Assembly: GCA_016713175.1 (NCBI GenBank)
Contig: JADJPQ010000013.1
Location: 62,001 to 126,000 of the forward strand
Source of the DNA: Planctomycetota bacterium
GTDB lineage: Bacteria > Planctomycetota > UBA1135 > UBA2386
Reading direction: 5' to 3'
DNA length: 64,000 nucleotides
Made by a program: the position numbers and the translations under genes. Positions 25,824 to 34,884 of this stretch are shown here, one piece after another; the stretch's first letter is position 1, and every line of letters begins with the position of its first letter. The notes beneath the pieces were generated by a model that was not told the DNA's origin, did not search any database, and saw nothing but the letters and a program-made list of their open reading frames with translations.

Positions 25824-27356
25824 CTAGAAGAAATACCACTCGGTACCGGTCGAGATCGCGCCGTTGGCGGTGCCACCACCGAACACCATCATCGGCCCGG
25901 ACGGCATCGGGAATGCCGCCGCCGCCGCACGTTCGATCGTCATCGTCGGACCCGGCGACCAGGCATTGGTCGCGGCATCCCAGACCTCGGTGCTGGCCAA
26001 CGGCACCGGATTGAGGATGTTGCCATTGGCACCTCCCGCATGCAGGAACCGGCCATTGCCGAGTGCCCAGACGCGCTGATTGCCGCGCGGGGTCGCCATC
26101 GAGCCGGCCGACGACCACGAGTTGGCGACCGCATCGTAGATCTCCGCGCTCGCCGTCGGCGTGCCGAGGTTGGTCAGCGTCAGCGAACTGATGCCGCCGG
26201 CCACCAGCCAGCGATTGTTGCCGATCGCGATCGGCTCGGTCAACGACCGCGCGCCGGCCATCGCCGGGCCCGCGGCCATCGTGTTGGCCACCGGATCGTA
26301 CAGATCACACGAACTGCGCACCGTCGGCAGCCAGCCGATGATGATGACATTGTCCCAACTGATGCCGCCGGCCAGCAGGATGCGGCCATCGGGTCGCTGG
26401 ATCGCGATGTGCCCGGCACGCGGCGTTCGCAGGTTGGGCCCGGCGGTCCAGGTGTTGGTCACCGGATTCCAGATCTCGGTCGTGTTGGTCGCGTCGCGCA
26501 CCGCCGACAGCGGCGTCGGCGTCACCGTCATCGCGGCCAGGCCACCGCTGACGAACACGCGACCATCGGCGAGCAACGTCGCGGTGTGCCCCATCCGCGG
26601 CGTGATCATCGGCGCCACCGCAGTGAAGGTGTCGGCCACCGGATCGTAGACCTCGCAAGCCGCCTGCGGATCGTTGATGTAGTTGACGCCGCCCGAGATC
26701 AACCAGCGGCCGTCGGCCAGCCGCGTCGCCGCGTGCAGCGACCGCTCGGTCGTCATGCTCGGCCCGTACGCGAAGCTGTCGGTCATTTGGTCGTAGATCT
26801 CGGTGGTCCGGTGCGCGACCTGCGCCAGCAGGCCGCCGCGACCGCCACCGACGAGCAACCACCGTCGGTCCGCGCGCGGCAGCACGACCGCGAACGCCCG
26901 TTCGTCCGCGAAGTACGCCAACCGGCTGCGGAACGTGTTGGCACCGCCGAGCCGGATCACGCCGGGATTCGAGATCCGGTCGACGATCGTGCCCGGACCG
27001 TAGAGCGTGATGCCCTGGAAGAAGAACGGTGCATCGAGCAGGTTGGGCAACGATGGCACTGCCAACGGCCCGACGCGGAAGTGGCCGTCGAATCCGAGCA
27101 GGCCGAAGAACGACTGGCTCAACATCGCCGTGCCGACCTGCACGCTGCGCGGATCATTCGGGTCGAACAGCGCAATCGGCGTCGGGCCCGCATCGGCGCC
27201 GACCAGGATGAAGCACGGCTCCATCGGATAGAGCCCGGGATGCAGATCGAGCGACAGCGGCCCCGGCATCGAGCCACCGCGAACGTCGAGTTCGAGGCTC
27301 TGGGCCAAAGCAGTGGAAGCGAGGAACGCGAGACCGAACAACCTGCTCGAACGCAT
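25824..27356 (-). CDS. Secreted kelch-repeat beta-propeller protein
   Basis: This encodes 510 residues from ATG 27356, with a signal peptide ending near ALAQS. Residues from about 150 on contain at least five kelch repeats: WLLVGGGRG, WLISGGVNY, VFVSGGLAA, ILLAGGISW, WLVAGGISS and FLHAGGANG, each with a TEIYD- or EIWNP-type strand, which close into one beta-propeller. The first 130 residues form a separate domain with FFFQGITLYGPGT, resembling the domain found at the C-terminus of other secreted proteins here. Likely a surface or extracellular binding protein. Confidence 0.88.
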   Translation of the reverse strand: MRSSRLFGLAFLASTALAQSLELDVRGGSMPGPLSLDLHPGLYPMEPCFILVGADAGPTPIALFDPNDPRSVQVGTAMLSQSFFGLLGFDGHFRVGPLAVPSLPNLLDAPFFFQGITLYGPGTIVDRISNPGVIRLGGANTFRSRLAYFADERAFAVVLPRADRRWLLVGGGRGGLLAQVAHRTTEIYDQMTDSFAYGPSMTTERSLHAATRLADGRWLISGGVNYINDPQAACEVYDPVADTFTAVAPMITPRMGHTATLLADGRVFVSGGLAAMTVTPTPLSAVRDATNTTEIWNPVTNTWTAGPNLRTPRAGHIAIQRPDGRILLAGGISWDNVIIIGWLPTVRSSCDLYDPVANTMAAGPAMAGARSLTEPIAIGNNRWLVAGGISSLTLTNLGTPTASAEIYDAVANSWSSAGSMATPRGNQRVWALGNGRFLHAGGANGNILNPVPLASTEVWDAATNAWSPGPTMTIERAAAAAFPMPSGPMMVFGGGTANGAISTGTEWYFF

Positions 27357-27384
27357 GGGGATCCTGGGGTAGGCCAACATCATG

Positions 27385-27583
27385 CCACGGCGCGGACGCC
27401 GTGGCCGGCGGCGGCAACCGGAGAAAGTTGAAAGCCCGGGCGGTTGCCCGGCGAACACCGGGTGCGTACTTGCCCATGGTCGCCGCGATTTCGACACTCC
27501 GTCGAGTCCCGGCGCCGCACCAGGCGCAATCTGACACAGCCCTCTGCCGGCCGACGGTCAACAGTCGTCGGCCCGTTTTTTTT
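27385..27583 (+). ncRNA. Candidate structured RNA ending in an intrinsic terminator
   Basis: The 261-bp gap between the divergent kelch and adenosyltransferase genes contains a chain of hairpins readable on the + strand: 27385-27404 (8-bp stem, CGGA loop), 27436-27451 (6 bp, GGTT loop), 27491-27505 (TCGAC/GTCGA), 27512-27527 (GCGCC/GGCGC), and the terminator at 27549-27583. No conserved riboswitch core was recognised. It could be a small RNA or a transcription attenuator for the gene at 27618. Promoter not identified. Confidence 0.4.
27549..27583 (+). terminator. Rho-independent terminator
   Basis: GGCCGACG (27549-27556) pairs with CGTCGGCC (27566-27573) around a 9-base loop, followed two bases later by eight T residues. 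This is the clearest intrinsic terminator in the window. No protein-coding gene on this strand ends just upstream, which suggests an RNA gene or a leader. Confidence 0.85.
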
Positions 27584-27603
27584 CGCCGCCTGATGCCAAC
27601 CGG

Positions 27604-27609
27604 TAGGCT
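27604..27609 (+). promoter_or_regulatory. Possible -10 element for a leaderless adenosyltransferase transcript
   Basis: TAGGCT ends 8 bp before the ATG at 27618, so transcription would begin at the start codon. No clear -35 is visible. Confidence 0.3.
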
Positions 27610-27617
27610 GACGCGCC

Positions 27618-28160
27618 ATGCCTCTCTACACCGGCGGCGGCGACCACGGCGAGACCGGACTGTTCGGCAATCGGCGCGTCGCCAAGGACGACTTGCGCAT
27701 CGAAGCGTATGGCACGATCGACGAGCTGAACTCGTTTCTCGGGCTGCTGCGGACCGAATCGCTGGACGGCACCTTCGACCGACAACTCAAGTCGATCCAG
27801 GATGCGCTGTTCGAAGTCGGAGCCGACCTGGCGACGGAAGGCGGCGCAGCGTCGCTGCCAAGGGTCGTTCCTGCGACCACCGAACTCGAGCGCTGGATCG
27901 ATGCCTCGGAAGCGGAGCTGGCCCCACTGCGCACATTCGTATTGCCGGGAGGTTGCCGGGTCGCAGCGCTGCTGCATGTGGCCCGAACGGTCGCCCGCCG
28001 GGCGGAACGGCGGTTCTGGACGTTGGCGAAGGATCCGGCGCAACGGGTGCCGCCTGAACTCGGGGTCTACCTGAATCGGCTGTCGGACCTGTTCTTTTCC
28101 TGGGCGCGCCGCGCCAACGCGCGGACCGGAGTCGCGGACACTCCCTGGGAACGGGCATAG
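27618..28160 (+). CDS. PduO-type cob(I)alamin adenosyltransferase
   Basis: This encodes 180 residues. The N-terminus MPLYTGGGDHGETGLFGNRRVAK is the ATP-binding signature of the PduO/MMAB family (compare YTxxGDxGxTxLxxGxRVxK). EAYGTIDELNSFLG, IQDALFEVGADLA, LPGG and ARTVARRAERR are the other conserved stretches, the last holding the catalytic Arg region, and LNRLSDLFFSWAR closes the helix bundle. It transfers the adenosyl group of ATP to reduced cobalamin to form coenzyme B12. A standalone gene behind a terminator and a candidate structured RNA. Confidence 0.94.
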   Translation: MPLYTGGGDHGETGLFGNRRVAKDDLRIEAYGTIDELNSFLGLLRTESLDGTFDRQLKSIQDALFEVGADLATEGGAASLPRVVPATTELERWIDASEAELAPLRTFVLPGGCRVAALLHVARTVARRAERRFWTLAKDPAQRVPPELGVYLNRLSDLFFSWARRANARTGVADTPWERA

Positions 28161-28239
28161 GCAGCCATACCGCCTGAACCCCGATCAGACGTTGGGGCCC
28201 GTTCAGACCTTGTTGGCTACGGAGGTCAGGCCAACCCGA

Positions 28240-28563
28240 TCAGACCGGGCCAGCAGCCGTCCGGCCGAGCCGGCAGGCGCGCCGCAGCCACATCATCGCC
28301 CGTTCGACCTCGCGCGGCCCGGTGACCGGGATCTCGACGAACTCTCGCGAGTGCGGGTCACCATCGTCGGGCATCCGCTTGGCGCCGATGATCTTCAGTG
28401 CCTCGGTGACCTGCGGCGGCGCCAGCTTGACGACCACGCCCTTCTTGCCGAGGTAGGCGAACACCTGACCACGCACGAAGAAGGAATCCTTGCCGTCCTT
28501 CTTCTCACGGGCGACGTCCTTCCAGGCGCAGAGGCGCTCCACGATGGTGGCAAGTGGATCCAT
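28240..28563 (-). CDS. Small MmcQ/YjbR-like protein
   Basis: This encodes 107 residues from ATG 28563. The order of elements, VRGQVFAYLGKKGVVVKL, then an acidic loop, then REFVEIPV and a C-terminal helix with MMWLRRACRLG, resembles the MmcQ/YjbR (double-wing DNA-binding-like) family. TfoX-N-type proteins are an alternative. No enzymatic residues are evident. It is convergent with the adenosyltransferase gene. Confidence 0.6.
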   Translation of the reverse strand: MDPLATIVERLCAWKDVAREKKDGKDSFFVRGQVFAYLGKKGVVVKLAPPQVTEALKIIGAKRMPDDGDPHSREFVEIPVTGPREVERAMMWLRRACRLGRTAAGPV

Positions 28564-28649
28564 GGGGCGGAGCATTGTAACGACGCTGACGCCTTCCACC
28601 TAGCTCTGGAACGAAAATCGCCGGACCGGTAACGGCTGGACCGTAACGG

Positions 28650-29573
28650 TCAGCGCCGGGACACCAGGTTCTTGGTCACCAGCCACATCATCGCCGGATA
28701 CTCGTCCAGGCGTCGACGCAGGTACTGGATCGCCATCGCCCAACTGAGCGCAAACGGCACATACAGCCGCGCTCGCACTCCCTGCCGCCGCAGCTCGGCC
28801 AGGAACCGGTCGCGCGGCACGCCATACAGCATCTGCACCTCGAACCGGTCCTTGCCCACGCCGGTCTTCGGCACCACCTCTTCGACGAAGCGGCGCACCC
28901 AGGTGTCGTCATGGCTGGCGAACTCGACATAGTGACCGCGGCGCAGCAAGGTCTCGGCGAACTGCAGCATCCGCGCCTTCATCGCCGGCTTGTCGGTCAG
29001 CGCCACCTCGGCCGGTTCGCGATAGATGCCGATCACCAGCCGGACCCGGATGCCGGCCGGCAGCGCCACCAGATCCTGTTCGGTGCGGTGCAGGCGGGTC
29101 TGCAGCACGCAGCCGATGTCGCGGTGCCCCGCCGCATGCAGTTCGCGCAGCGCCTGCAGCGTGAAGTCGGTCCAGTGCCGGCTTTCCATGTCGATGGTCA
29201 GACCTACACCGCGTTGCCGGGCGCGCTCGGCGATCGCCGACATCGCGGCCATCGACCCGGCGGCATCGCCGCCATCCTGCAATGGCCTGGTCGTGTACGA
29301 GGACGGCTTCAACGACAGCGTCGGCCTCGCCTCCGCCGGCAAACCGCTGGCTGCCACGGCGTCAGCCATGTCCAGGTAGGTCTGCAGGTTGCGCTGGGCC
29401 TGCGCCTCTTCATGGATGTCTTCGGCCAGCAGGTCCAGGGTCGACAGCAAGCCGCGGTCGCGCCACAGCTTGTCGACGGCCGCCATGGCCTTGACCAGGG
29501 AATCCCCGGCCACGTACGGGCGCGCGAAGAAGCGCACCAGGAACGGCGGGATGCAGCGGATCAGGGGGTTCAC
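28650..29573 (-). CDS. Proline dehydrogenase
   Basis: About 307 residues from GTG 29573, which gives the usual N-terminus NPLIRCIPPFLVRFFARPYVAG. The (beta/alpha)8 FAD-binding domain shows LSLKPSSY, IDMESRHWTDFTL, CVLQTRLHRTEQDL, VRLVIGIYREP, EFASHDDTW, FEVQMLYGVPRD and RLYVPF, matching the PutA PRODH domain. It oxidises L-proline to pyrroline-5-carboxylate and passes electrons to the quinone pool. The length fits monofunctional bacterial PRODH. No P5C dehydrogenase gene is adjacent. Confidence 0.92.
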   Translation of the reverse strand: MNPLIRCIPPFLVRFFARPYVAGDSLVKAMAAVDKLWRDRGLLSTLDLLAEDIHEEAQAQRNLQTYLDMADAVAASGLPAEARPTLSLKPSSYTTRPLQDGGDAAGSMAAMSAIAERARQRGVGLTIDMESRHWTDFTLQALRELHAAGHRDIGCVLQTRLHRTEQDLVALPAGIRVRLVIGIYREPAEVALTDKPAMKARMLQFAETLLRRGHYVEFASHDDTWVRRFVEEVVPKTGVGKDRFEVQMLYGVPRDRFLAELRRQGVRARLYVPFALSWAMAIQYLRRRLDEYPAMMWLVTKNLVSRR

Positions 29574-29659
29574 GAGCGGGGGCGGATCATGCCGACCGGG
29601 GCCAACGAATGCCACGAACACGCGACGTCGGCGGGGCTGGGCCCGACGGCCACCGTGCG

Positions 29660-29665
29660 TACGAT
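29660..29665 (+). promoter_or_regulatory. Possible -10 element before the beta-helix protein gene
   Basis: TACGAT lies about 40 bp before the ATG at 29708. The leader then carries AGGAGG at 29699-29704, one of the few clear Shine-Dalgarno sequences in the window. Confidence 0.3.
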
Positions 29666-29707
29666 TGCCCACCCCGGGATCCTGTTGCGATCCCCCCAGG
29701 AGGCTCC

Positions 29708-31027
29708 ATGTCGATTCGTTTGTTCGTGGCGATCTGCGCGGTCGCCGCCACTCTGCACGCCCAGCAAGAACTGTGGGTCGATCCGGCGCTCGGCAACGAC
29801 GCCAACCCCGGCACCTGGACGGCGCCGCTGCGCACGCTCGGCTACGCGGTCACTCTGGCTGGCAACAACGACAAGATCATGTTGCTGGCCGGCGCCTACG
29901 GCCCGAACTTCAACGGCGAGACGCTGCCGATCAGCGTCGGCACGATACCCCAGGCCAACCTGCTGATCCGCGGCATCGGCAACGTCACGTTCGATCTCGC
30001 CGGCAGCACGCAACCGTTGTTCCGGCTTATCAACGGCGCCAACGGTGCGCGCATCACCAACATCACCATCCAGAACAGCGATCAGGCTGGCTGGTGGACG
30101 CGCGCGATCAACAGCGGCTCGGGCGTCAACGCCGGCAACGCCGCGATGAACGTCGAAATCGATCGCTGCCGCTTCGTCAACCTGAACCGCGGCTTCGTGC
30201 TGTGGACCGGCGACAACGTCACCGGCTGGCGAATCCACGACAACCTGTTCTGGAACCTGACCAACGACGCGATCCTCGAGTACTCCGGCAGCAACGAGAT
30301 CACCAACAACACGTTCTGGGGCAACACCTGGAAGGCCTACATCTCCGACTCGACGAACAGCGTGTGCGCCAACAACCTGATCGTCGGCTGCACGATCGCG
30401 TTCGAGAACAACAACGCCGCCAACGGTGTCGCGCGCTACCGCAACAACTGGATCTTCCAGTGCCCGACCGTGACGCAGGGCGCCGGTTTCGCCGCCGGCC
30501 TGCCGGCCAGCAACACCACCGGCCAGGACCCCCTGCTGGTCAATCCCACCGCTGGCGACTTCCATCCGCAGACGGCATCGCCGGTGATCGACGCCGGCGA
30601 TGCGGCGGTGTTCGCCCGCGCCGACCTGGACGGCATCTCGCGGATCGTCGACTCCGACCTGAACGGCTCGCTGCTGCCGGAGATCGGCTGCTACGAACTG
30701 TCCCCGGTGTCGATGTCGGCGACGTGGGATCCGCAGAACCGGCTGCTGTTCGTCAACGCCAACGCCACGGTCGCCGGCGCGTTCGTGTTCGTGCTGTTCG
30801 CGTTCGACGATGGCCTCGTGCAGGTGCCCGGCCATAGCCCGATCCTGATCGACCAGGCGACGTTCATTCCGTCGTGGCTGTCGGCGCCCGCGCCGCTGCA
30901 GACGGTCCTCAACCTCGGCAATTCGCCGCCGTTCCAGCCGGGCGCCCGGCTGGTGATGCACACCCTGGCGATCCTGCCCGGCCTGCCGTCACTGGCCGGC
31001 GGCAACCAGGTCTGGGTGCAGATGTAG
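29708..31027 (+). CDS. Secreted right-handed parallel beta-helix protein
   Basis: This encodes 439 residues, preceded by an AGGAGG ribosome site 3 bp upstream of the ATG. The signal peptide ends near LHAQQ. ELWVDPALGNDANPGT with PLRTLGYAV is the DUF1565 opening found in many secreted beta-helix proteins. Coils follow with NITIQNSDQ, VEIDRCRFVNLNRGFVL, WRIHDNLFWNLTNDAIL, NEITNNTFWGNTWKAYI and SVCANNLIVGC. The last 110 residues are a separate beta-rich domain ending in VWVQM. Possibly polysaccharide-binding or -degrading; no catalytic site was identified. Confidence 0.87.
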   Translation: MSIRLFVAICAVAATLHAQQELWVDPALGNDANPGTWTAPLRTLGYAVTLAGNNDKIMLLAGAYGPNFNGETLPISVGTIPQANLLIRGIGNVTFDLAGSTQPLFRLINGANGARITNITIQNSDQAGWWTRAINSGSGVNAGNAAMNVEIDRCRFVNLNRGFVLWTGDNVTGWRIHDNLFWNLTNDAILEYSGSNEITNNTFWGNTWKAYISDSTNSVCANNLIVGCTIAFENNNAANGVARYRNNWIFQCPTVTQGAGFAAGLPASNTTGQDPLLVNPTAGDFHPQTASPVIDAGDAAVFARADLDGISRIVDSDLNGSLLPEIGCYELSPVSMSATWDPQNRLLFVNANATVAGAFVFVLFAFDDGLVQVPGHSPILIDQATFIPSWLSAPAPLQTVLNLGNSPPFQPGARLVMHTLAILPGLPSLAGGNQVWVQM

Positions 31028-31088
31028 GGGCGCGCGCTCAACCGGCCGCCCCGCCGCTGCCGATGTCCTCGTCCGAGGATCTGTCGGC

Positions 31089-32636
31089 ATGCGCATCACC
31101 TGGTTGCTGGAAGCAACGGATCACATCTGGGGCGGCGTCAAGGTCGCGCTCGAGGACGCCAACTGGCTGCACGACCGCGGCCATCACGTGACCGTGGTGT
31201 CGCGAACCGCCGCGCCGGACTGGATGCCGCTGCGCTGCGCGTTCCTGCGGGTGCCGGACTTCCGGCGCGAGCACATCCCCGACAGCGACGTGCTGATCGG
31301 CACGTATTGGTCGACCGTGCCATGGGCATTGGCGGCGCAGAAGGGCATGCCGGTGCACTACTGCCAGGGCTACGAAGGCGACCACCCCGACTGCGCCGCG
31401 ATCAAGGACCGCATCGAGGCGGCCTACCGGTTGCCCGGCGTGCAACACATCACCATCGCGCCGCACCTGACCAGGCGCTTGCAGCAGCAGCTCGGCATCG
31501 AGGCGCGTGAGATCGTCTACGCGATCGATCACGACGTGCACGTCCTGGCCCCGCCGCGAGCACCGCAGGGTCCGCTGCGCGTCGGCCTGATCGGTCCGTA
31601 CCAGGTCGCCTGGAAGGACCTCGCCACCGGCCTGGCCGCCTGCCGCCTGGCGCACGCCGCCGGGCAGCCGATCGTTCTGGTTCGCGTGACCAACACCACG
31701 CCCGCGCCGGAAGAACGCAACCTGCCGTTCCCGGTCGAATGGCACGAACGGGTGCCGCCGGCGCAGATGGGCGCGATCTACCGTTCGCTCGATGTGTTCC
31801 TGGGCACCAGCCGCGGCGCCGAGGAGGGCTTCTTCCTGCCGGCGATCGAGGCGATGGCCGCCGGCGTGCCGTGCGTGCTGACCGACATCCCGTGCTTTCG
31901 CGGCTACGGCGGCGATGGCTACGCACTGTTCGTGCCCCCGCAGGATCCCGCGGCGATGGCGGAAGCGCTGGTCGTCGCCGGTCGGGTCGGCGACGTCCGC
32001 GCGAGCCTGCGCGAGGCCGGCGTGCGCACGGCCGCGCGCTACCGACAGAACGCCCACGGCGAACAACTCGAACAGGCACTGCTCGCGTGCCATCGCCAGA
32101 GCGCCCCGCCGGTCGCCGCCACCTTGCCGCCTGGTCCGCGCACCCTGCCCGGTGACACCGGCGATCTCCATCGCCTGACCGCGACGCTCGTCGAGCGCCT
32201 GCGGACGACTGCCGCCGACCTGCACCGCCAAGGCATCCACGCCGACGCCACCCGCTTCCTGGCGGCGGCGTGCTGTCTGGTGCCCGACGACCTGGAACTG
32301 CGGCGCGAACTCGGCCACCAGCACTACCTGGCCGGCGATGGCGCGGCGGCGATGCAGATCTGGGAAGAACTGCAGGCGCGCGGCCTCGATGACGGCGACC
32401 TGCACCTGAACCGCGGCATGCTGTTGCACGCGCTCGGTCGCCACGACGACGCGGCACAGGCCTTCCGCGCCGCATTGGCCGCCGGCGCCCGTTCGGCCGA
32501 CACCTACAACAGCCTCGGCGTCGCGCTGTATCGGGCCGGCGACCTCGGCGGCGCCCGCCATGCGTTCGAGCGCGCGCTCGCACTCCAACCGCAGCACCCT
32601 GACGCAACGGCCAACCTGCAATCCCTGGCGGCCTGA
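31089..32636 (+). CDS. Family 4-type glycosyltransferase with C-terminal TPR repeats
   Basis: This encodes 515 residues. The N-terminal half is a GT-B glycosyltransferase: MRITWLLEATDHIWGGVKVALEDA opens the acceptor domain, and the donor domain has GLIGPYQVAWKD, the catalytic EEGFFLPAIEAMAAGVPCVLTD motif, and VPPQDPAAMAEAL. From about residue 385 there are TPR-type helices, including LRRELGHQHYLAGDGAAAM, LHLNRGMLLHALGRHDDA and TYNSLGVALYRAGDLGGA. Probably cytoplasmic and involved in cell-surface glycan or glycoprotein synthesis. The next gene starts 1 bp after its stop. Confidence 0.88.
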   Translation: MRITWLLEATDHIWGGVKVALEDANWLHDRGHHVTVVSRTAAPDWMPLRCAFLRVPDFRREHIPDSDVLIGTYWSTVPWALAAQKGMPVHYCQGYEGDHPDCAAIKDRIEAAYRLPGVQHITIAPHLTRRLQQQLGIEAREIVYAIDHDVHVLAPPRAPQGPLRVGLIGPYQVAWKDLATGLAACRLAHAAGQPIVLVRVTNTTPAPEERNLPFPVEWHERVPPAQMGAIYRSLDVFLGTSRGAEEGFFLPAIEAMAAGVPCVLTDIPCFRGYGGDGYALFVPPQDPAAMAEALVVAGRVGDVRASLREAGVRTAARYRQNAHGEQLEQALLACHRQSAPPVAATLPPGPRTLPGDTGDLHRLTATLVERLRTTAADLHRQGIHADATRFLAAACCLVPDDLELRRELGHQHYLAGDGAAAMQIWEELQARGLDDGDLHLNRGMLLHALGRHDDAAQAFRAALAAGARSADTYNSLGVALYRAGDLGGARHAFERALALQPQHPDATANLQSLAA

Positions 32637-32637
32637 C

Positions 32638-34065
32638 ATGGTCAAGGTCCTCTGCAACCTGCCGCTCGAGTGCTTCGACGAGCGCACGGCCATGCCGGGC
32701 ATCGAATTGTGCACCTACGGGCCGCGCGACCGCATGCTGGTCGACGGCACGCACTTCCCGTTCGACGTCGAGTTCGATCCATCGACCGGCACCTGGGAAC
32801 AGCTGCTCGCCCGCCTGCCGCGCGGCTTCCGCCCCGACTTCGTGCTGGTCTGGTGGCCCGATCAGGAACCGTTGCCGCAGGGTCTGCAGCACTGCCCCGT
32901 GCCGGTCGTCGGCGTGATCTCCGATTGGAACCTGACGCTGCCGTACGTCGCCGGGCTGTGGCCGTTCTTCGATCTGCTGATCTGTGATCGCGGTGGCCAG
33001 GAGCTGTTCGCGCGGTTGTCGTTCGCCGAAGTCCGCTGGTGGTGTCAGTACGCGCACAAGCGGCCGTTCCACCGCGTCTTTCCGGTCGGCGGCCGCGACA
33101 TCGACATCGGTTTCGGCGGCAACTTGAATCCGGTCGTGCAGCGCGAACGCTCGTCCTGGCTTTCACGGGTGCAGGCGCTCGGCGAGCGCGGCATCCGTGC
33201 CGAAGTGCGCGGCGACCTGCGCGGCGCGGCCTACGGCCGCTTCCTGTCGCGCTGCAAGCTCGGCTTCAACCGCAGCATCCGCGGCGAGATGAACCTGCGG
33301 GCCTTCGAAGTGCCGGCCTGCGGCGCCGTGCTGCTGCTCGAACGCGACAATCTGGAGGTCCGCGACTTCTTCGTGCCGGACGAGGAGTGCGTGCTCTATG
33401 GGCCCGAGGACTTCGAGGCGACCGTGGCCGAACTGCTGCGCGACGACGCCCGGCGCGAACGGATCGCCGCCGCCGGCCATGAACGCGTGCAGCAGTACCG
33501 GCTCGGCCGCCGCCTGCCGCAACTCGTCGATCTGGTGGCCGCCACCCAGATCCGTCGCCTCGACAACGCGACCGTCGACGGCGACGCGGCCCTGGGTCGC
33601 GCCGAAGCGATGCTGTCGACCTGGGCTGCAGGTCCGGCGGCAACCGCGGCCGCGGTCGCGGCAACTCGCGCGCTGCCCGTCGACCCGCGCCCGCTGAACA
33701 CACTCGCGCTCGCCAACCTGCGCTGGCGCGGCAGCGAAGGCGCCGACGCCGCGCATCAGTTGTGGCGCAAGGCGATCGCGATCGCTCCCGCGTACGTGCC
33801 GGCGGCGGCGAACCTGCTCGAACTGATGCGCGCCACCGGCGATCCGGCCCTGGTCCGCGCGGCCCGCGACGAACTCGCACGCCGCGTGCAGGACGCCAGC
33901 ACGTTCGCCGACATCGATGGGCCGCTGCTACCGCTTGGCTTCAGCGAACGCGCCATCGACCACGCCACCGCATTGCGCGAAGCCGTGCTGGCCGGAGATC
34001 CGGCCGTCTTCACCGCCGCCGTTGCTCGTTCGTTCGATCTCGCCGAGGCCCTGGTCAGAACCTGA
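32638..34065 (+). CDS. CgeB-like glycosyltransferase with repeat-type C-terminus
   Basis: This encodes 475 residues. The N-terminal domain (FVLVWWPDQEPLPQG, VISDWNLTLPYVAG, LICDRGGQELFA) and the following domain (DIGFGGNLNPVVQ, FLSRCKLGFNRSIRGEMNLRAFEVPACGAVLLLE, LYGPEDFEATV) match the DUF3880/Glyco_trans_1_2 arrangement of CgeB-like proteins. The last 130 residues are TPR-like helices. It sits 1 bp behind another repeat-bearing glycosyltransferase, so the two probably act on one glycan. Its 3' end overlaps the convergent gene by 11 bp. Confidence 0.85.
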   Translation: MVKVLCNLPLECFDERTAMPGIELCTYGPRDRMLVDGTHFPFDVEFDPSTGTWEQLLARLPRGFRPDFVLVWWPDQEPLPQGLQHCPVPVVGVISDWNLTLPYVAGLWPFFDLLICDRGGQELFARLSFAEVRWWCQYAHKRPFHRVFPVGGRDIDIGFGGNLNPVVQRERSSWLSRVQALGERGIRAEVRGDLRGAAYGRFLSRCKLGFNRSIRGEMNLRAFEVPACGAVLLLERDNLEVRDFFVPDEECVLYGPEDFEATVAELLRDDARRERIAAAGHERVQQYRLGRRLPQLVDLVAATQIRRLDNATVDGDAALGRAEAMLSTWAAGPAATAAAVAATRALPVDPRPLNTLALANLRWRGSEGADAAHQLWRKAIAIAPAYVPAAANLLELMRATGDPALVRAARDELARRVQDASTFADIDGPLLPLGFSERAIDHATALREAVLAGDPAVFTAAVARSFDLAEALVRT

Positions 34066-34672
34066 ACGTCATCCCGAGGTGGACGCCACGGGTCTCGACG
34101 CGGAAGTCGACCCCGGCAAAGTCGTCGTCCTCCATCGCCTGCTCGGCAAAGGCCGCCTGCAGCGACCACCAGGTGGCGGGCCGGACATCGACTCCGACCT
34201 CGAGCCGGCGCCATCGCCAGTCGCCAACATCGCCAGACATGCCGGTGTAGCGCACGTACGGGCCAAGCCACGACCACGTTCGCCAACCGAGTTCCGCTCC
34301 GCCGCTGACCCCGAAACCCGAATGGCCTTCCTGGCCAGTCGGCGCTGCCACTTCGATGTCGCCGTAGCCAAGCCCGAACAGCGCCAGGATCTCGAACCGT
34401 TGCGAAACCGCACCGATCACGCCGTGGGCCTGGCCCACGTCCGCTGCGTAATGGACCGTGCCGTCGGATCGGGTGAAGTCGCCGCGGGCGGTCGTGGCTC
34501 CTGCCTCGACACCGATTGCAAACCTAGGTCGTTCCGTGAGTTCCGACGGTCGACCAAGGTAGCGGACGCGCGCCGCCGGCAGCAGCACCGATGCATCCTT
34601 GCCGCGGACCTGTTCCGACGCGCAACTGGCTGCCCACAGGCACATCAAAGCCCCGAGGATTCGCTGGACCAT
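34055..34672 (-). CDS. Putative outer-membrane beta-barrel lipoprotein
   Basis: This encodes 205 residues from ATG 34672. The signal MVQRILGALMCLWAASC has a potential lipidated Cys. The mature protein alternates hydrophobic and polar residues in about eight strands (FAIGVEAGATTARGDF, GVSGGAELGWRTWSWLGPYVRY, RRLEVGVDVRPATWWSLQAAF) and ends in VHLGMTFRF, a terminal aromatic strand typical of outer-membrane barrels. Function unknown. Confidence 0.68.
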   Translation of the reverse strand: MVQRILGALMCLWAASCASEQVRGKDASVLLPAARVRYLGRPSELTERPRFAIGVEAGATTARGDFTRSDGTVHYAADVGQAHGVIGAVSQRFEILALFGLGYGDIEVAAPTGQEGHSGFGVSGGAELGWRTWSWLGPYVRYTGMSGDVGDWRWRRLEVGVDVRPATWWSLQAAFAEQAMEDDDFAGVDFRVETRGVHLGMTFRF

Positions 34673-34884
34673 GCCGAGCAATAGCCAGCCGCCGCGCCAA
34701 CCGAACTCGCATCGACAGAGAAATCGCCATTGCCACTGAATGCGATGGCGACGACGGCCGTAGGCGCGCGCCTTCCGGCGAGAGCCTGATTCCGACCGCG
34801 GTCCCTTGCACGACCGGCCGCCCCTCCGAACACTCCTTCCCCCTCCCGTCGAGCCATCGCCGCCCGACCTCGCCAAACGTCCCC

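Noticed and set aside
27385..27583. Cobalamin riboswitch
   Set aside because: I looked for the conserved B12-box and core sequences and did not find them, so only a generic structured RNA is proposed.
31066..31079. TCCTCG/CGAGGA palindrome before the glycosyltransferase gene
   Set aside because: A single short palindrome in G+C-rich DNA is likely by chance, and no second copy was seen.
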